Shown in pieces: positions 1 to 12,354 of a DNA stretch of 64,000 nt. Every line of letters begins with the position of its first letter. Position 1 is the first letter of the stretch. Made by a program: the position numbers and the translations under genes. Location: the NCBI RefSeq assembly GCF_963676685.1, contig NC_092349.1, forward strand, positions 82,286,604 to 82,350,603, written 5' to 3'. Under the pieces are notes generated by a model. That model made no database searches. It was given only the letters and a program-made list of their open reading frames with translations, and had not been told where the DNA came from. Source of the stretch: Mytilus edulis. Taxonomy: Eukaryota > Mollusca > Bivalvia > Mytilida > Mytilidae.

Positions 1-960
1 CATTGTTATTAATCAAATATTAGAATTTGAGTCAAATTGGTGACCATGAATTTGACAGCTAGTGCCCCTTTAATATATTTAGAATTGCTGAAATGTAATG
101 ATTTCTTACTGTCAAAACCTAATTGATATATGATTAAAGACCAATCCTGAATTATCCTCATAGTACATGTGTGGAATATATTGAAGTTTATGGGGTACTA
201 GTAGGAAAACTTTTATTTATTTAGTTGTAACACATTCGTTTTTGTCATGAAAATTTAGTTTTAAATGAATTTAGCTCCTTGATGGGTGACCCTATGTGCC
301 TGATTTTCACAAATGTTGTTTCTTGACCAGTTATCTTCTAAAGGGTGTCTCAGATTCCAAAAAAAGACTTGAATAGAACAAATGTTATACCCAATTAAAT
401 CTAATGATCTTTTATGAAATGAGGTTGCAAATTTCATTGAAGATTTATGAGAGAATGAAATACATAGGCAAAATTTGAGACACCATTTTGGAGGTAAAAC
501 TGTGTTATACAAGAATCTATAAAACTTGTTGGGATGCTGTGAACAACAAAGAAACTAATTTCATTTAATTGTGAACATCACAATATAGCTACTTATTACA
601 TAACAATTATTTATGTAATAATTTTGTCATAATGAAATTAACACCATTTGAAAGATTGATCTATCTTTTTTCTTTTGAAACCTCATATATAAGATTAAGA
701 TTGGATGAAAGAAATTACATCATTTTAAAGTTGTCTGATTGGGGGTATAAACATTGTGCTACCTTTACTTGTCACTGTGCAAAATATTCTGAATAAATTA
801 ACCATGACTTAAGGTACAGAGCCATATTATCTGCACGGAAATAAACAAACCAACTATAAAAACTAAAATCGAGGGAAAGAACTTTAAGAGGAAAACAACG
901 AACAATAGAAGCACTAAACTGCAACAAAAACAAATACTTATATACATAGAAAGGAACTAT
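1..960. other. AT-rich DNA, no gene seen
   Basis: No exon, RNA gene or convincing ORF is visible. The last 100 bases or so (from about 820) resemble the edge of a dispersed repeat that continues into the next segment. Confidence 0.5.
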
Positions 961-1215
961 TTGTTAACAGCTGCTATATTTCTGACTTGGTACAGGACAT
1001 TTTAAGACACACATGTGAGTCGAACCTGATTATTGTGCTAGCAAATCGCTTATATGGTAAGATTCCATTTATATATCCTCCTGGACTTGAGATCAAAGAA
1101 ACCACAGATACAGTTTCTTCTGTCTCCTTTCTATCAATACATTTCTCAATTATGTCTTTTAATAACTTTTCTTGGGAGAGACCTATTGTATTTGTTCTGA
1201 TTATTAGGTCCATCC
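816..1215 (+). repeat. Dispersed repeat with reverse-transcriptase remnant
   Basis: The segment resembles the repeat also seen near 38.54-38.65 kb (both carry a GAGGGAAA stretch before an AACAACGA stretch). It continues into a decayed coding piece at about 1035-1150. That piece reads IYPPGLEIKETTDTVSSVSF, close to IYPIELEIKDTTDTVKSASY at about 23.68-23.74 kb in this window. The two pieces therefore belong to the same or a sister reverse-transcriptase-bearing element. It is too short and too decayed to be functional. Confidence 0.55.
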
Positions 1216-1230
1216 CCTTTTAAGTGGAAA

Positions 1231-2886
1231 GACCATTTAATTGTGTTTTTATTATTGTTTGGTCTTCCGCCTATTTTTTTTTCCTACGCTGTAGTGTTAT
1301 TTACAAGTTAAATATGTCGCTAAGATGTATCGTTTTTAATATCGTACGGTTAATAAAACTAACGCCGCGTAACAAAAACACTATTCCACAACTGTATAAC
1401 ATAACGATACATTTGTTTTACCAAATCGATCGTTATATCCTCAGGATGTTTTGAATAAATTTGAGCGAAGCGGTAAAGAGATTCAATATAAGAGTTACTT
1501 CCCCTCATATATCCAGGTGTGTTGATAAGTCGTTATCCTATTTTTTCTTATTTTTCTGTAGACTAAGCTTCCATTTTTTATTACCATGCATTGTCAAGCT
1601 TGGTAACTCATAATTGTTTGTCAGTAACTAAATGTGCGATGCTCTCCCATACTGAACCTTCTGACCTTGCTTGTTTACATTAAAATTTCAATGGCGTCAA
1701 AATCACATGATGTCAATTCGTTCTATCCAATCAAATTGCTCTACTGTCAATTAGGGGATTTTTCAGTCGACGGCTATTACGTTATTTCTTTGTGAGATAT
1801 TGCTTCCAAATAGCTTGCAATAATTTTGGAAATCTCATTTGAGCCATCCCTTTTGACATCAATGGAATTTTGTATAAATATTTACCTACAGTCATGATGG
1901 TCAGAATATCGATCTTTTTATAATGAATAAAAAGAAAATTCTATGAAAAAATAAATGTAAATTGTTTTTTATTAACCTACTTTATATTCCTGTACAAAAT
2001 TATGGCATGGGCATTGTTTTTTCATATATTTTTCCTTTCATTTTGGTTGGGCTTATTTTAAGGGAAAATACGTAAGGAGCATGTCATTTTAAAATTCCTA
2101 AAAATACGATTAGCTTGACCTGTATTGCTTGCCACAAGATTGATGACGCTGAATGGAATGTACACAAAGCAATGGAGGCCGGAAGTGGGATTTTGTGAAG
2201 TTCTAGAATTTTTTTAGACATTCGGAAGTCGGAATTGAAACGGGCATTAGAAAATTAACTTTTTGTAGCAAAAATTGAGAACAACAATGAAAACTTCCCT
2301 TAAGAAATGTTTTTTTTATTCAAAAGAGCAGACAAAACGTATTCTGTACTTTTTTCTACGCCGGAAGTAGTGTAGTGACGTTAATGCGGAGTTTCCCCGT
2401 GTGTTAAGTTTAAACACAAATACCTAACGAACTGACAAGATGACCGATTTTAGACTACGGTAGGATATTTTATAATATGAGGCAGGCATAACCTGTAAAT
2501 GGGGTCGAAGTCTGTATGTATTTTTTTTATCATGTTGATAAAAGAAACCGAAATACCGTACGTAACGTTCCCGATTTTGGTTCTGTTGTTAGGGAATTAG
2601 CTGTGACGTTCTTTAATTTATGACGTCATATTCGATGTAAACAAAAGAAACGCTTTCATCAGGTAACGTTTTTATCATATCAAACAATTATTAAATTTGA
2701 ATTTGTATTGAGATCCAATCTTATATTTTACTAGACTGATAAATATAATTTTTATTTCAAAGTCTCATGCAAACAAGACAGATATATGCGCAATTGCGGG
2801 GAAAACCGGAACAGGAAGTAGATCTGAAAAAAAAAGTTAACGATTTTGAGTTCATTAGTACAATGAAAAATTCGGGAAATTTTCCC

Positions 2887-2917
<31 letters not shown>

Positions 2918-3170
2918 TTTTTCTACCGTAATTGGGGACAAACCACAAGTGATAGTGATCTAGGGTCTTTAAATTTGAGGTCCTTTGTCCAAACAAAAAA
3001 TTGTCTTATTTTGACTGCTTTTCAAAGATTGAATGAGATATCGAAAACATAGTCTTATTAGGTGCCACATGTCGTAACACATACATTTTGGTTGAAAGGG
3101 TTCGCTTGCATTAAATTGAAGTTTCCTCTCCTCTTAAATTCAGAATAATGCGTATGGTGATATAACTGAT
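1231..3170. other. No gene seen; poly-T tract
   Basis: The stretch has no supported gene. It contains a poly-T run at about 2889-2912. The small ORFs here lack coding support such as recognisable motifs, splice context or paralogous conservation. Confidence 0.5.
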
Positions 3171-3179
3171 ACAATGTAT

Positions 3180-3720
3180 ATAAATTATATGGCCTTCCTT
3201 ATAGTGTTTCGTTCCCTATGTATGCGGTATTACATCTCCGCAAGTTTATTGTTTTCTGTTTGCATTTGGTATCAATTAGGGAATTAAGATCCATTTTAAT
3301 ACAACTTGTGAGTAATTTATTTTGTAAACGCCAATGGCAGTCAGGAAAGTTTAAGTACATCAGTTGTTCGACCTTTTTGTAAAATGTGATTTGTTAAAAT
3401 ATATTTTTTCACATTTCTGGTCTATTTGGAAAATGTTTTTTTTTTGCTGTATTGACACCCCTCTCCAACGATTTGTTATTAAAAATTTTATCCTAAATTG
3501 AAATCAATAATATGGCCTTCGAAATACCGTTTTGAACCCTAAGATGACTGAAAAGACATTAATTGTCGATATCTGGATATGATGTACTAGTTTTTGCACT
3601 TCATGTTTGTGGTTTTACACCTTTGTCGCAAGTTTATTGTTTTCTGTTTGGTATTGAATTAATATTAAGATCCATTTCGGTACCTCTCGAAATATTAGTT
3701 TATCAGTACATGGCGTAGAA
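3180..3720 (+). repeat. Dispersed repeat, two overlapping copies
   Basis: Two stretches, about 3180-3480 and 3500-3720, share GCAAGTTTATTGTTTTCTGT and an ATTAAGATCC block. A third copy lies at about 53.23-53.62 kb. The segment starting ACATCAGTTGTTCGA (about 3358) also recurs near 34.04 and 53.48 kb, so this is a dispersed repeat rather than gene sequence. Confidence 0.6.
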
Positions 3721-3904
3721 AACAGGTAGAAAGCGTATGTCTCCCTGTTTTGAGCTGAGTACTAATTAAGTTCATATTTGAAGCCAGCGTATTGTCATTC
3801 TCTATATACTGCAATTACTGTAACTGTTCCAAATGACTTATTTTGGGTAAGATACATCATTTTTAATTTGCAGGGTACGACGAAAAATCTATGTTTTTCT
3901 ATGT

Positions 3905-4230
3905 TATTATTAGATCTCTACGGAAACGTATTGTCAACGTCAAAAACAAGGCGATAGGCCGACAGTGACTGTATATCACATATGAGTATACAAACATAAT
4001 CAATGCAATTCAAATGCAATAAGTACAGTTGTGTTATATAACGCGCAGGTTGACTTAAAATATTAAGATACCCTTGTTGCGTGATCAGTTTTACCGGTTT
4101 ACCTGGTAAGAAATGCATCTTCATTTATTATACTAAATTTATACTCTCCTCGTGACAAGTATTTTTGCTATTGAATTAAACTTTGTAAATCCTCAGATTT
4201 AAACTATCAACCAAAAGTATGTGTTGTTAA
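3905..4230 (+). promoter_or_regulatory. Conserved upstream block of gene A
   Basis: This block is homologous to 29500-29835 upstream of gene B and to 42765-43085 upstream of gene C. Shared landmarks are ACAAGGCGATA, TCAATGCAATT and TTTACCTGGTAA, and all three blocks end just before a conserved splice donor. Position and conservation suggest promoter plus transcription start, but no TATA box or initiator can be assigned with confidence. It could instead simply be the duplicated flank. Confidence 0.35.
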
Positions 4231-4265
4231 TAACTAGAGAACTATATCAAGTGAATACATAAAAC
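4231..4265 (+). other. Gene A putative noncoding 5' exon
   Basis: The stretch ending ACATAAAAC is followed by the donor GTAAGT. The homologous sites in gene B (29871|GTAAGT) and gene C (43117|GTGAGT) are both preceded by AAGTGAACGTATC. The matching acceptor lies before the signal-peptide exon (TTTGTAG|AACA at 8922). The 5' border cannot be fixed, so the start given is approximate. Confidence 0.45.
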
Positions 4266-5883
4266 GTAAGTACTGCCAACTAATAGTTTTAAATTTCTTT
4301 AGTATTTTTTGTAAAGGGACAATAGCTAAGAGCTAGATACAAAAAGCATTTCAATGACCGTCGACAGTCTTTATATGTTAAGATGGCTTCTACGCTAGCA
4401 TACACACCAAATTAGAGTAAATATTATCTTGCCCATGCATTGTAAAAGTTTATTTTAGACTGTTTTATAAATTTGATATACGTTTTTAATAGTATGATGT
4501 AAATCATCATCAGATCAATGGAACTTTTTGCCTAATTTGTATTAACCTAATCGTTGACTGAAGAAAAAAAAACTATTTAATTGTGTATGCTTTCAAAGAG
4601 CTTGACATCGAATTTTTAAATTTGAACCAGATTTAAAATATAAACCAATGGCATGAAAATTTCCTTTTATATACAACAATTCATAATATATTCTTATATC
4701 AAAATAAACTTATAGCATGCATGGTGAAGACATGCATTAATGTATTCTACCCAATGCAAGATACAAGGAGAATGAAACTTTTACAGAGCTGGGCGATCCA
4801 TATGCATGTCATTAATATTTTACTATGTTTTAAAACATATAAATTCTTAGTTTTATAAGTAATTTTTTTTTTATGCACTGAGTATATTTTTTATCTTTAG
4901 TAGTGTTCGCCATTTCGCTATATACGCGCATTCAATGCACTGAAAACAAACTCCATGATAACACTTTAGAAAAAACTTTCTGAACCACTTTCAGTTTCAA
5001 ATCTACAACCTTAACCTTTGTACTGTCAAGGATGATTTTAAATACAGAATCGTAAGAAGCTATATACTTGAATTATAAATACGAGTTCGGGAGAAGAAAC
5101 GTACTTAATAATTTCTGAATTTATGTAAGGAAAGTAATTATTAAAATCCTGTCAGAGCCGAGGCACTGTTAATTTAGATTACCTGCTCATATTAGTTATA
5201 AGATTCTTATAAGGTTTAATAGCATTAACACATTGGCTTTTTAATCCCATCTTCTTTATGATACACAATGTGTTATTAAACTTCATTTAACAGTGGCTGA
5301 AACTGATCAGCTATTTAGTTTTCAATCGAACAAGATATCATTTAAAAATCAAGGTTTATGATATGAGTCAATCGTCAGTTATTCATATTAAGCTGAATCG
5401 TGAACGCATTAAATTTATCTTACTCCGGTATCGTTTTGTATTCATTCATATAAACTATTGAATTATATACTTTAAATGTATCCTTGTATTAAGTTGCATC
5501 AACATTAACATAAACAATAGATATATAGTTTCTTTCTCCCCTTACGCTTACTTTAGAGGTCGTTGGTTTTGTATAACAAATCTTACAGGGTATATTCAGT
5601 CTATTCACATGTTTCGTTTTTTATAACAAAAAGTTGGCCTTAGACGAATTTGGGTATGTTTAGGTTCTTTTTTATCATAAAGCTCTTCAATTGTTTTGAT
5701 TCGTATATATAAACCAGATATAAGGGTCTCTATAGGTTTCGAGTTGAAGTTCAAATATGAGTTCGTATTTGATTTTTCTATTTCGGATCTAGGGATTTTG
5801 GTCGAGCTTTCGAAAAGAGGGATAAGGGCATGCGTACAAACATAAAACAAATGAAACACAAAAAAGATACCTACATACAGTTA

Positions 5884-5985
5884 GTAGATGTGGTGTGATT
5901 GCCAGTGAGACAAATCTCCACGATAGTTAAAATGCAGTGATATCAAACATTGGCAACCGTACGGCCTTCCACACGTACGGAAAAA
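5884..5985 (+). repeat. Dispersed repeat R1 (GATGTGGT-GATTGCC family), fragment
   Basis: It has the family start GATGTGGTGTGATTGCCAGT followed by a degenerate body ending at CCGTACGGCCTTCC. Fuller copies lie at about 40979-41372 and 20771-20945. Confidence 0.6.
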
Positions 5986-7254
5986 TGTGAATAGAGAATA
6001 GTAACGGCCTATTTCTAACAAAATTATTTACGAAAAAGAAATATGACACACATGAACCAACGCTCAACAATGAACTACAAGCTTTGTCAGCGCTCAAATT
6101 ATGCAATAACAAGGGAAATAAAAATCTTTTTAATTTAGTTTGCACTGATAAATATATTTTCTATAGTCAAGTTTACACTTAAACATGACGGAAGCAGTCA
6201 TGTGGCATTACCTAAACAAAAAATATGAAACTAGTAACCACACCAACGAATGTCAGGGCCATATCAAGTACTAAAAAGAACACATCATTCAGAGTAAAAT
6301 CGTCTTAGTGTGTAACGACATTGTGTTATGTTTATTTCATATAAAGAATTAACAAATTACAATAAACAAATTACAAAACCTAAGTTTGTATTGAAAAAAA
6401 CTATAGAATAAAAAGTAAAATCACAAAAATACTGAACTCCGAAGAAAATTAAAAAAGAGAATGTAAAACGCTAAGTCACTTATCATATTCATCCATTTAC
6501 CCATAAAGTAATATTAGAACCACATCACATAATGACACAACCACATTCCATTGATTATCATATTGATTCTAGAAGATGTTGACATGTTCATCGTTTCTTT
6601 TTAAAGTGATGAAAACGTTCAAAAATTACTTGACTCTTTAGCTTAGAAGTAAACCACCAATTTTATTTCTTCTTTGTCCATCTTTGTCCACCTGTCTTGT
6701 TTAATTTTGCATATACTCATAATTTCATGATGAATGATAAGAATTAATCAAATAGTTTGTTTTGTAGCATCAGTGGAGACTCATCAATTGCCGATACGTG
6801 CATCTTGTGCAACAAAACTGGTACTGTTGATATTATTTAATGTGTACACAAAAAGTTATGAAAGCTACTTTTTTAAAAATAAGACTTATTTCTCTATCGG
6901 GTAGTCAAACAAATATCATTTAACTAATATACTCAGAACTCAGTTAATTTAGGAAACGAGAAACATGCGCAATCAGGTGAAAGGTTATCTGAAAAACAAA
7001 TTTTGATATTGACGCGTTATGTGTGACGTTTAACCTTGTGATCAATTAAATTATTCACCCTTTATAATTTCAAAGATTTAGATACATCTTGATGACATAA
7101 GTAGTTTTGATCATTAAACATTGAACGACAAAAACATGTGACGTATAAAATTTTCTGACGTCAGACATGCCAGGCAATGAATGTGTTTGTAGATAGATGT
7201 TTTTGTGTTCTGTTAAATTGTTCCTTTTAAAATTGTTACACGTTGATGACTGCT

Positions 7255-7525
7255 CTATCCATATTTGACTGTTTAATGTATAATGTCTGTTTAGTTCACG
7301 CATTATTGTAAATATAACGGAATTTGATGAGACTGTCATCAAAGTTAGAGAGTTAGTGCTATAAAACCATTTTTTTACATTTGAAAATGCCTGTACCAAG
7401 TCAGGAATATAACAGTTCTTGTCATTCGTTTTTAATGTGTTTTGTATTTTGATTTGGCTATTTGATTAGGGACTTTCCGCTTTGATTTTCCTCTGAGTTC
7501 AGTATTTTTGTGATTTTACTTTTCA
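7255..7525 (+). repeat. Dispersed repeat R2 (AATGCCTGTACCAAGTCAGG family)
   Basis: The order is a GGAATTTGATGAGACTGTCA block, a GCTATAAAACCA block, AAATGCCTGTACCAAGTCAG and a TTTTGTGATTTTACTTTT end. The same order is seen at about 43165-43350 and 51470-51640, and inverted near 37.0 and 47.9 kb. Confidence 0.65.
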
Positions 7526-8922
7526 TAAAAATAACATCCGAAACTTAAGAGTACACTTGTGAGTTGAAAAAGTATATATCATTATAATGCATAGTGCGTT
7601 CATAATTTGACAATATAAATGGAGATAGATTTTTAAAGTGTGTATTTTTTTTCAATAGAAGTATCGTGACAATAATATATTGACCTTGACGTATAGAATT
7701 AAAGTAGATAAAATTACTATCATCGGCTTTTTATAACTAATATGATATCAACGTACTAGTATGCTTTTGTATAACTTAATAGTTTATCATTACTCACTTG
7801 TTTCTTAAGGTTAAACATTTTATTTAAATGTCGCCGAGTCTGCGGTTTTCTTCTTCAACCTCTTTAAATTTGATCACGTCCTTTTATATAGTTTATCAAA
7901 ATATACTGACCGACATAAGAAACACATAAAGTTGATTCATAAGTTTAAAAAGTTCAACGATGAATTGATTAAGTCACGCTTAACGTTGAAATCATGTTAT
8001 ATTCACCAAAGGTCAGATTTTTAAAATTTTGTCTCTTAATTATCGGTCATGTCAAAGACAGTTGTTACAAATCCGTAGCTGAAAGACAAAAAGGTTGGCC
8101 AACACGGTTAGGAATGTTTAAAATCGAGTGTTTACCCTTCTGATCATGTCCATTCCCACCAACTAAAGTCTGTTTTTGCAGAAGCGTGGTGTACACTGAA
8201 ACCTTGATAACAACAACCATGTGAATTTATGTGGTATATACGCAAACACGAAACAAGGCTAATGTAAATCTACCTGGCAGGAAATTTAACGACTTGTTAA
8301 AACTGACGTTGAAGTCAGTTGCTCTGCTTCAAATGACGTTGCATAATTTGATTAAAATGAGGCATCGTGCAACTACAGGTTGTGCGGGTCTAAAGGGGGT
8401 CAATTGGAAGTTCTGACTTCCTGCTCTGAAGTTTCAGGGACTTAAAAGTATTTTTTAAAACGTGAAATTATTCTCAAAAGAAAGTGCAATAAATAAAAGA
8501 AAGGGCAATACATTTTGTCTGTAAATTTCATCTGACTTTATTTCAAATTTTCCTTTTATAGTTGTCACGAAAAGGAAAATCAAGAACTTTTATTGATTAA
8601 AACTTGGCAAAGAAATCAAAGAAAATGTTTCAGATAGAAAATTAAAAAAAATTCACATATTCGTTTCTGAATACGCGTCATAAAATTCGTGCGACGTAGA
8701 AGTTTTGAGATATTTGATTGTCTGAGATAATTCAGGTATCGAATTGTTTACATTTAAAGAGAGGTAAGGGAGGCATACTAAGAAAGGAAATGAAAAGTAG
8801 TCATGATCTGATGAACAAAATAGACAAAATATGTGTTTCGTTTTTAAAGTTAGTCAGTATATATAGTATGTCTAATATTACAGGTAGTCACTAAATAACT
8901 AAGGGAAAACTTTACTTTGTAG

Positions 8923-9041
8923 AACAGTGGTTTATTTTATTGAAGACTCCAAAATGGCTTTGATTTGTTTTTGCTTTTGCGTGCTGCTGATTGGTTTTGC
9001 TATCGGCACAACTGAAGATATATATTCTACACATGAAAACG
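8923..9041 (+). CDS. Gene A exon 2: 5'UTR end and signal peptide
   Basis: The acceptor TTTGTAG precedes 8923 and the donor GTAAGT follows 9041. The start chosen is ATG 8954; the same ATG context (CTCCAAAATGG) is kept in gene C and a near match in gene B. The peptide begins MALICFCFCVLLIGFAIGTT, a good signal peptide, and continues EDIYSTHEN. It ends in phase 1. The GTG at 8927 is in frame but falls in what is UTR in all copies, so I rejected it. Confidence 0.8.
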
Positions 9042-10043
9042 GTAAGTCAACATATTGCATTACACAATTATTTACTGAGATCATAGAATGCATTGGTAAA
9101 TTACTTTTTATAATAATAATATGAATTTTAACATGAAAAACTAAAGACACGCTCCAATTGAAAATCAAAAACATTGTATAAACGTAATTCATTATCCTTT
9201 TATATTTAACTTTCGTCAGAAAAAAACTCCAATATGTCAAGAATGTGTGGTTGGTTTATATAGTCAGTCGTTGGCATTTTATTTTTTGATGAACTTCAAC
9301 TTTTTTGTTTTTCTTGAAATTTAGTATTTTACAGATCTTATGATTTTTTAATGCATACTATGTCACGAAAAAAGATGTGAAATGAATTGTCAATAAGTCA
9401 TATACTCAATGGCGTAGAAGTTATCAACTTGTGTTCATCTTACGATCTTAAATATCAACGTTGAACCATTATCGCATAGTACGCTATAAAACGGCCACAA
9501 CATGATTTATGTAAAACAATGCGAACGAGAAATGTCTTTATGTATCATACAATTAAAAAAGAATCAATTATAAAACAACAACGAGCGACTAACACTGACC
9601 TACATGCTCCTGTCTTAGTATAAGCACATCTAGAATTTGGTTCGGTTTGCATTTTGACTGGGCCAAACATCCTCCCTTACTTGGCACAGAATAGAAACAC
9701 TACACCAGGGGACAAACTTTCAAAAACCAGTTGTAAGGAGATTATTAGATCGATACAAAGCTTTAAATATAAACAGAAACACAAAATTCATGACAAGGTC
9801 TATAAGGATTTGTCAGGGATCACTTTTGACTTGTCCATTCGACCCCTGTAGTTTACCTTAAGTTTTAACCTGAACATGATGAAAGTTCTATGATTTGTAC
9901 CAGTAATTATAAATGAAGACGGTCGATAAAACCATGTTTTAAATAGCTTGCTCTTTTGACATTGTGATCAAAAATATATTATGTTTCAAATGTTGCGCAA
10001 TTTTACAAAACAACTATAAAATATTTTACTTTTTTTATTTTAG
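9042..10043 (+). other. Gene A intron 2
   Basis: About 1 kb between GTAAGT and TTTTAG. It includes a segment at about 9390-9640 that is homologous to 33000-33290 (gene B) and 46010-46270 (gene C) at the same place in the gene, so that insertion predates the triplication. No coding sequence is seen. Confidence 0.55.
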
Positions 10044-10332
10044 TTTCTGTAGGAAGATTTAAAAATACAAGCATGTGTGGCGTATTTGCACTTACACAAG
10101 ATAAGAAAACATTCCAAATCAAGTCTGATGGACATCATATCAACCCTCCCTGTTCACTTATCTCATTGGTGTGAATTATATAAACAACAATTACAGTTTT
10201 TCCGGCATGTGTTACAAAGTGTCAGATATAACATTACCTTGTGGCAGAAACGATACACTTATTCTAAGAGAATGGGCTTTGAATATTCGTCACAAAGACC
10301 AGTCTATATTACTGTATGCAAATCAAAGTATG
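10044..10332 (+). pseudogene. Gene A exon 3: ectodomain, frameshifted
   Basis: Homologous to the 290-nt exons 33702-33991 and 46682-46971 but one base shorter. It reads VSVGRFKNTSMCGVFAL with TQDKKTFQIKSDGHHINPPC, then CACTTATCTC stands where the paralogues have CACTTTATCTC. The frame runs into TGA at 10172-10174. The shifted frame then resumes with NNNYSFSGMCYKVSD and finishes SILLYANQSM at a GTAAGT donor. Four cysteines and N-glycosylation motifs (NTS, NYS, NDT, NQS) match the paralogues. Confidence 0.8.
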
Positions 10333-12200
10333 GTAAGTCAATGCTATCAATGCATCACTAATTTATTTAAAGGAGTTGTTATGCATGTGAAAGACATTCT
10401 GCAATTGTGTTGTTCCATTCAATTGTAAATATGAGTTATAAGTACAATTGCTATCCTTGTGGATGCTTGGAATAAATCTGTTTGTTTGAAAGTTGATTAA
10501 GATGTTTCGAAACCTATATGGTATTGTAAGTATTAGGAATACAATGAGATATTTTTTTTATTAACTAAAAAACAAATGTCTTGCAACCGCACGACAGATA
10601 AGGATTTACGTTTATCAGTTACCCTGTGCTAGAAAAAAAACACGCTTTGTTGCGTTTAAAGAATATTTATGGATTTACCCCGTTCTATGATAACTCATCC
10701 CCCTGACGATACAAAAGAGTGACAAAAGGCGTGTTTGGTTTGTTATCATCCAATTTCGACAGTGTCAATATATATAGGCGAAAAGGCTATATATTATATG
10801 TCTTTTCTGTTCTTATATTCATGTTCTATAACAAGTGTCATTTATTTGGTGAATATAGCGAACAAACGAATTCTCCACTTCCAGATATGCATTTGTTGGT
10901 TTATTTATGATGAGTTGCCCTGTTTGATCTGTGTAACACATCATTATTATATAACAGTTTTCGGTTATCTTCCTTTGTACTACCCAGTATTAAAGGTGTC
11001 AGACCACCAATTATAAATCCCTATCTGTTCAACCAAATTTTGCAATTTTCACAGCTTTCTAAATTTTTTACCTTAAGTTTAACTTCATAGAAACCAGGTA
11101 TATCCTGAATTGTACATGTTTCAGCTTTCTACATGCCAATTTTCAGCATACCTTTAAAGCCTTCTAACAAAATAACTGACCTTTAAATAGAAGTACTCCA
11201 AAAAAAAAACTGGTTTTCCTGGAAATCTAAAATTAGCATACTATGGAGCGCATTAATCCTCAATTTTTAATGCAAACTCATAGACAAGTAAATTTTGGCT
11301 CAAAATGATCTATATATATTTGTCTTTCACCAAAAGTTTCATTTCTGCAAATTTGTTTGTTAGTTTAAGTAAACAAGGACATCAAAAGCACTATTTTGTG
11401 TCAGAGTAGGTCTACTTTTACATACGTTCTAAATTGGAGGGAGTAATTGGTGGTCTGACACCTAAACAAACTAACAACATCCGGTCTACATACTGAGTAT
11501 AGGATTGTTTTATTGTTTTATTAGTCTTAAACCCTACTTTCAGAATTGGAGGGCTTTTTACAATGATACTTTTATGCTCAGCAATATCGTTCATTTTGGA
11601 AATGTGTACTGCGACTACAAGCGTTGATATGAGGTTTCATAGAATATAGAAACTGAAATCATTCGTTTTGACGAATTACTAAAACTCTACAGGATAACCT
11701 TGTTAACTTTAAATAAAGTTCAAGTCATGATCGCTACTTTACTATTTTTGTAATATTATGGTATTTTGATATAAAGAAACCATGCAAATTAAACCAGTGG
11801 AAGTGTTATTTGCTTGTAAATAAGCATCTTAGATTAAGTATAAAATAATGCAATATATACAAATGCGATAAAATTAGCTAACACATGAAATTACAAAAAG
11901 GAACATGGTATCGTTTCAATAATACGGTTTGAGGCTATTATGTAATCTTTGTTGCGAAACAATAGTAATCCTACTTTACGTTTTTGATTCTGTAAAATTG
12001 TAATGTTAATATTGTTTAAAGTTTTTTTTTAACAATTTTTGTTGTGAGTCAAGGCTCTGTGTTGAATTCGTTACTTTTACATATAATGGTTCACTCTTAT
12101 AAATAATGACTTGGCACATTGACACTCATACCACATCGTGTAATATCTATATACATCATATCACTTCTGCGCTTGTGTAATAAAGTAAACCTTTTTTCAG
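10333..12200 (+). other. Gene A intron 3
   Basis: About 1.9 kb from GTAAGT to TTTTTTCAG. It contains the inverted-repeat element at 10995-11462. Two ORFs at 10719-11016 have no homologue in introns 3 of B or C and are taken as noncoding. Confidence 0.5.
10995..11462. mobile_element. MITE-like element, 468 bp
   Basis: It begins GGTGTCAGACCACCAATTA and ends TAATTGGTGGTCTGACACC, a perfect 19-bp terminal inverted repeat. TAAA lies directly outside both ends (10991-10994 and 11463-11466), a good candidate target-site duplication. There is no ORF of note inside. The element is absent from intron 3 of genes B and C, so the insertion is specific to copy A. Superfamily not assigned. Confidence 0.85.
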
Positions 12201-12354
12201 CTTGTTACAGAGAAAATCTTACGATGTGACAATAATAAAGATTTCACAATGAACTATGAATTTTGTCGGGAAAAATTATTTATGCTAGAGATTCTGTTCT
12301 ACAGTCCAAACAAGCCATCTTTAGTGTTACCAAATATAACTGTACAGTCACGCG
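12201..12354 (+). CDS. Gene A exon 4: ectodomain, last two cysteines
   Basis: 154 nt, phase 0 in and 1 out, acceptor TTTTTTCAG, donor GTAAGA. It reads LVTEKILRCDNNKDF, then NYEFCREKLFMLEILFYS and a PNITVQSR end. The two cysteines are invariant in the three copies. PNITV gives one more N-glycosylation site, found only in A. Confidence 0.85.

Larger units (their letters stand above)
4266..8922 (+). other. Gene A intron 1
   Basis: The putative intron runs from the 5' exon donor (GTAAGT) to the acceptor TTTGTAG at 8922. At about 4.7 kb it is more than twice the length of the B and C counterparts (about 2 kb). It holds dispersed repeats at about 5884-5985, 6395-6450 (minus) and 7255-7525. No coding exon is visible. 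A 61-codon ORF at 8231-8416 has no homologue in the other copies. Confidence 0.45.

Noticed and set aside
2757-2996. 79-codon minus-strand ORF with a lysine run
   Set aside because: The lysines come from the poly-T tract on the + strand, and there is no other support.
8231-8416. 61-codon ORF in gene A intron 1
   Set aside because: No homologue in introns 1 of B or C, and no motif.
10044-12354. Assignment of the ectodomain as a CUB domain
   Set aside because: The MCG start and LEILFYSP end recall CUB strands, but cysteine number and spacing differ and I cannot run a profile search. Left unnamed.
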